Assembly (NCBI GenBank): GCA_030770535.1
Contig: JASVEC010000012.1
Span: 310,001-374,000, forward strand
Length of the DNA stretch: 64,000 nucleotides
Direction: 5' to 3'
DNA from: Batkoa obscura
Taxonomy: Eukaryota > Entomophthoromycota > Entomophthoromycetes > Entomophthorales > Batkoaceae
Shown: piece by piece, positions 60,304 through 64,000 of the stretch
How positions within the stretch are numbered: the stretch's first letter is position 1
Layout of the letters: each line of letters opens with the position of its first letter
Position numbers and translations under genes: made by a program
Notes under the pieces: model-generated
Told to the model about the DNA's origin: nothing
The model's input: only the letters and a program-made list of their open reading frames with translations
Databases searched by the model: none

Positions 60304-63300
60304 TTACATGTAGTAGTATGATGCTAATTTTAATATTGTAATCCAATGCTTTAGTTTAAAATATTTATATTTAATTTGAAAATATTATAGTTTTCAATTG
60401 CTTTTAACTTGAATAAAGTGGCAAGTTAATTATGCTAATTTGCTTGTTTTGCGTTTTTTTTTAACAAATTTTATACTATTAAAAATAGTATAAATTTTAT
60501 TTAACTAACTTTATTTTAAATCATAGACATGTTATTATAATATAATAATATAATAAAATATAAATCATTCTTAAATTTTAAAAAATAGTTTATATATTTA
60601 TTCAGCATATTAATAAATCATGAGAAGAATAAAAAAACTTCATCATTATCCCTAAAAAAAAAACTATTTCCAAAACGAGAAAATGAAACCAATCAAATTT
60701 CACTATTTAGTTAAATAAGGGATAAAATGCATTCAAGTTACAGGATTAAAGAAATTAAAAATTAAATTCGGGAATTTTATAAAAAATTTAAAGTTAAATA
60801 TTTTAAATTGTTTTAATTACAAATTTAAAGAATTAGGTGTATAACATAGTATAGTTAACATATATATTTTTTAAAATAGTAATCATAAAATATATATCTT
60901 AGGAAACTTATGGTAGCATAATGGTAAATGAACATAGTGACACATTGTTCATATTAATAAAGAAACGAGTTGATATCAACTGATTTTAAATTATAGAATG
61001 AAGAAGTGAAATACAATAGTAAGTAAGAGGAATTAAATTAGATAATTAATAACCTAAATTAATATTAAAATTAGATGAACTATAATGCATGGATTGAAAA
61101 CTGCTACTTAGCTTATGATTATCTTCATATTTATAACGTAGAATATGAAGGTAGAAATAACAACCAGTCTTTTATTAACTTGTTAAATAAAGGTAAATTT
61201 AAAGATAAGTTTAAAAGAAATTATGGCGATTATAGGGATATGTCTTAGATATGCTTAAATAAATAGTAGTATATAGTGTTGAGTTGAAATAAATTTATTG
61301 TTGTTTAGTTACTAGTTTTAATACTAAATCAGATCAATTAACAAAAGACAGTTTGAATATATTTGCAATTGGTTCAAACAAAACGGTGTATAATAAAAAT
61401 AATTATATTACATTAAAGCAATTGCAGAAAAGTGGAATATCAGCAGGAATAAAATATAATGTAATGTTTGTTTTGTTTTTATTCTAAAGTAGTAATGTTG
61501 ATTTAAAAAATTTAACTTAAGAAAAAGCAGTGAGCTAGAGGAAGACACCATTGCAACTTAGTAAGTTAATCTTTATTAGTGTAATTTAATATTAGATAAT
61601 TTTTTTAAATAGTTCGAAGTGACTTATTTCAATAGCCGTAAATTCTAATAATATTATTAAACTTTATAAAGTTAAAAGGGCAACTCAAGATACCCAATTA
61701 ATTACTACATACATTATTTTACCTTTATTTAGTAATTATATAACTAAATTATTATAGATGTCATGATTAAAATTTCCAATTAACTAGTGGTCTATGCTTT
61801 TCAAATAATGACGGTATTTATGCTGAAAGTAATTCAAAGGTAATTTATACTAATATCATTGCTGATTTGATTAACAATCAATTAAAGATTATATTAAAAT
61901 AAACCAGAGCTTATAATATTTAATATAAATCTAAGTTAATAAGGCAATTTTAATCTCAAATAACAATAACAAACTTTATTTTATAGTGAATAAAATAAAG
62001 TAATTATATATACTTAATAGTGAAAACAATAGTAGAATAATAATAACATACATTAAATATAATAGCAGCTTTGACTGGTATGGCATAACTAATAAATCTT
62101 AAATAATTTATTAGGACACAAGAGTTAACAATGCTTAAATATTAAATAAACCTAAATTAAGTGATAATAAATTATTGATTTTAATTATTATAGTATAATA
62201 AGAAATAATAGTATAAATACTATTGATGTTAACTTAATTTTAAAGAATATTTTAGCTATAATATCAGAAAACAACTTTGTCGAGCTTTAGAATACAAAGT
62301 GTTTATTTGCAAATAAGATTAAAATAATTAATTTAAATATAAAAAGTTTGTATTAAGTTTTATTTTCAAATAACTTCTTTATAATTTTTAATAGTTATGA
62401 TAATAATAATAGTAATAATAATAATAGAAATCATTTTATTATAATAACATTATTGCTTTTTCATCAAAAAATAAATATATTTAAAGTTTATTTTATTTAT
62501 TAATAAATGTCTTATCCCTGACTTTAAATGGCATGATTTAAGAAATTATTTTAATATTACTGCTTCAACAAATAAAAATTTATTTAAAAGCTGTGAAAGT
62601 TGGTACTCAGTGGTTGGAGTTAAAAGCAGTTATTGGTTAACTAGCTTGCCTTAAGTCGAACGGTCTTAGTTTATGTAACTAAGATAGACTTAAATGAATA
62701 GGAATAATACGTAATAAGCTACGAACTATGTAAAATAGATAGAATAGACAATACTACTATATAATCTATATAAGATATTGTCAGAAAGACTTAGTGGCTT
62801 TATTAATAATACGATATCAGGAAATAATTCAATTAAAAAGCATCGAGTTAGTATATTGAACAATCTCTTTTATACTCCAACTAGGTGACTATATATAAGA
62901 AACATTATAGCAGCTATTCCTTATTATAGTTGCCAAGTATGGACATTAAAACGTGGACATTAAATTGTTCGTGATCAGGTGGTAAGACTTCTCACAGCAA
63001 ATCTAAATGAGGAACTCTGAATTGATCACTGTGTTATAATCAATCATAGAGCTAATGAAGCGATATTTCACATTATAAAATATAATAATTTTCTATTTAA
63101 TATTTAAATCAATTAAGTAATTTAATGTATATTTATTAATTTTTAAAACTTTACCAAAGGATTTAAAGTAATTAGCTATAGCTTCAAGTAATATTTTAAG
63201 TTTTACAACTAATTGACAAAATATAATAAAAAAATTTTTAATATTTATCTTAGTTTAATATTTAAAATATAATAAATTTTTATTTTATTATTTTTAAAAA

Positions 63301-64000
63301 CAAACCAATTATATAAATAATTAATTAATCAATTAATATTTAATTGTATTTTTATTATCTAATTTTTAAATTTATTTAACTAAAATAGCTGCATTTATAT
63401 CAGGTTAAAAATACTATTTTAATGTTTTGTAAGTTTTTAATATTTATAAACAATCAATGATTTTTATAAAACTAATAATAATAATAAAAAGCTTGAGTTG
63501 AACATTAATAAAAAACACTTATTATAAAGTTTGTCATAAATTTTTATAATCATTTTACAGCTTTTTAAGCATATTTTTAAGAAACTATATAGTTAAAAAG
63601 TGTAGACCTATAAGTGTTAATCTTTTATATTACAAATTTCAGTTTTTTGTTTTTTGTTATTATAATATAAATATTAATTAAATATAGCTTATCCAAAATA
63701 TTATAAACTTTTATTTTTATTTTCTAATTTTAAATTTAAAAAAATGAGCTTAAATAAAACCTTTTAAATGATAATGCTTTATTAATTAACGGTATTTGTA
63801 ATTAACTTTAAAATATAAAGATTCAAAAGTTGATTTAAACAGACAACTTTAATTCAATAAACTTAAATCAATATCGAAAAATAATTGAAACCTGATTTTT
63901 AAACTTTTTGCACTAAATTAGCTTAGCTTAATGAATTAGTTATTAGTAATTTAAAAAAAACCCAGCTTATAGCTTAAACTAAATAATATTTACCTGCTGA
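60304..64000. other. 3.7-kb gene-free end of window
   Basis: Very AT-rich with AAT/TTA runs (for example 62398-62428). Apart from LTR-like copy 3 (62592-63072) I see no gene. Translated pieces near 61080-61200 look slightly coding-like but are full of stops. A tRNA-like motif near 60908-60990 was considered and rejected. Confidence 0.5.
62592..63072 (-). mobile_element. LTR-like repeat, copy 3 (candidate solo LTR fossil)
   Basis: 481-bp unit with TGTGAAAGTTGG at one end and GATATTTCACA at the other; same family as the copies at 48.8 and 49.8 kb and closest to the latter. Flanks (AAAGC and TTATA) do not show a matching target duplication. Confidence 0.5.

Noticed and set aside
60908-60990. 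tRNA-like stretch (TAGCATAATGGTA, then GAGTTGATATCAACT)
   Set aside because: An A-box-like and a B-box-like motif are present, but anticodon and T arms do not fold with normal lengths and no acceptor stem is seen.

Overview
The window is a 64-kb piece of a very AT-rich nuclear genome of a fungus. The evidence is gene content: a Sho1-type osmosensor with a C-terminal SH3 domain, Wbp1, Ade8, a GGA adaptor, AP-3 mu, an Rgd2-type F-BAR/DEP protein and fungal cAMP-receptor-like 7TM receptors. Genes carry many short GT-AG introns (mostly 45-70 nt, one apparently 26 nt), some very short coding exons, and Asn-rich runs encoded by AAT/AAC. The combination of extreme AT content, intron density and a local family of 7TM receptors suggests an early-diverging lineage, perhaps Entomophthoromycotina such as Conidiobolus relatives. 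That placement is inference.

Layout. 0.3-5.0 kb: AP-3 mu (+), TFIIE-alpha (-), SHO1 (+). 5.0-12.4 kb: gene-poor, holding one cyclin-box-like gene (-), two coding-like islands and a GC-rich hairpin. 12.4-19.0 kb: tandem array of three five-exon 7TM receptor genes; the first is broken and the other two are nearly identical through mosaic homogenisation. 20.3-22.0 kb: WBP1 (-). 22.7-34 kb: a duplicated unit of an intronless 7TM receptor plus a PIP30/FAM192A gene. The first copy is intact. The second has an intact receptor and a ruined PIP30. Two decayed F-box/LRR genes lie between them. 34.6-41.4 kb: a seven-span membrane protein with a long Asn/Ser-Pro tail, a GGA adaptor, and ADE8 (-). 43.8-48.2 kb: COA5/PET191 (-), dynactin p25 (+), an Rgd2-like protein (-). 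51.5-60.3 kb: TMA20/MCTS1 (+), CUL1/CDC53 (+), ELM1-like (-), a SET-domain protein (+). The last 3.7 kb has no recognised gene.

Mobile elements. A ~100-bp family with short terminal inverted repeats, TA at the ends and a central hairpin occurs at least 12 times, including inside the broken receptor, where paralogues show the empty site. A ~460-480-bp repeat with TGTGAAA...TTTCACA ends occurs three times plus fragments, two copies being inverted relative to each other; it resembles solo LTRs, with no internal domains seen.

How the genes relate. The single-copy genes are ordinary housekeeping functions: endosome/vacuole trafficking (AP-3, GGA), transcription, N-glycosylation, purine synthesis, cytochrome oxidase assembly, dynein cargo binding, ubiquitin ligation, translation re-initiation and mitochondrial form. 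The variable part is the receptor family, which expands by tandem and segmental duplication in stretches rich in the 100-bp element. I did not find a convincing new multi-gene system. The best leads are the mosaic receptor array, the 100-bp element, and the unidentified 7TM and SET proteins.
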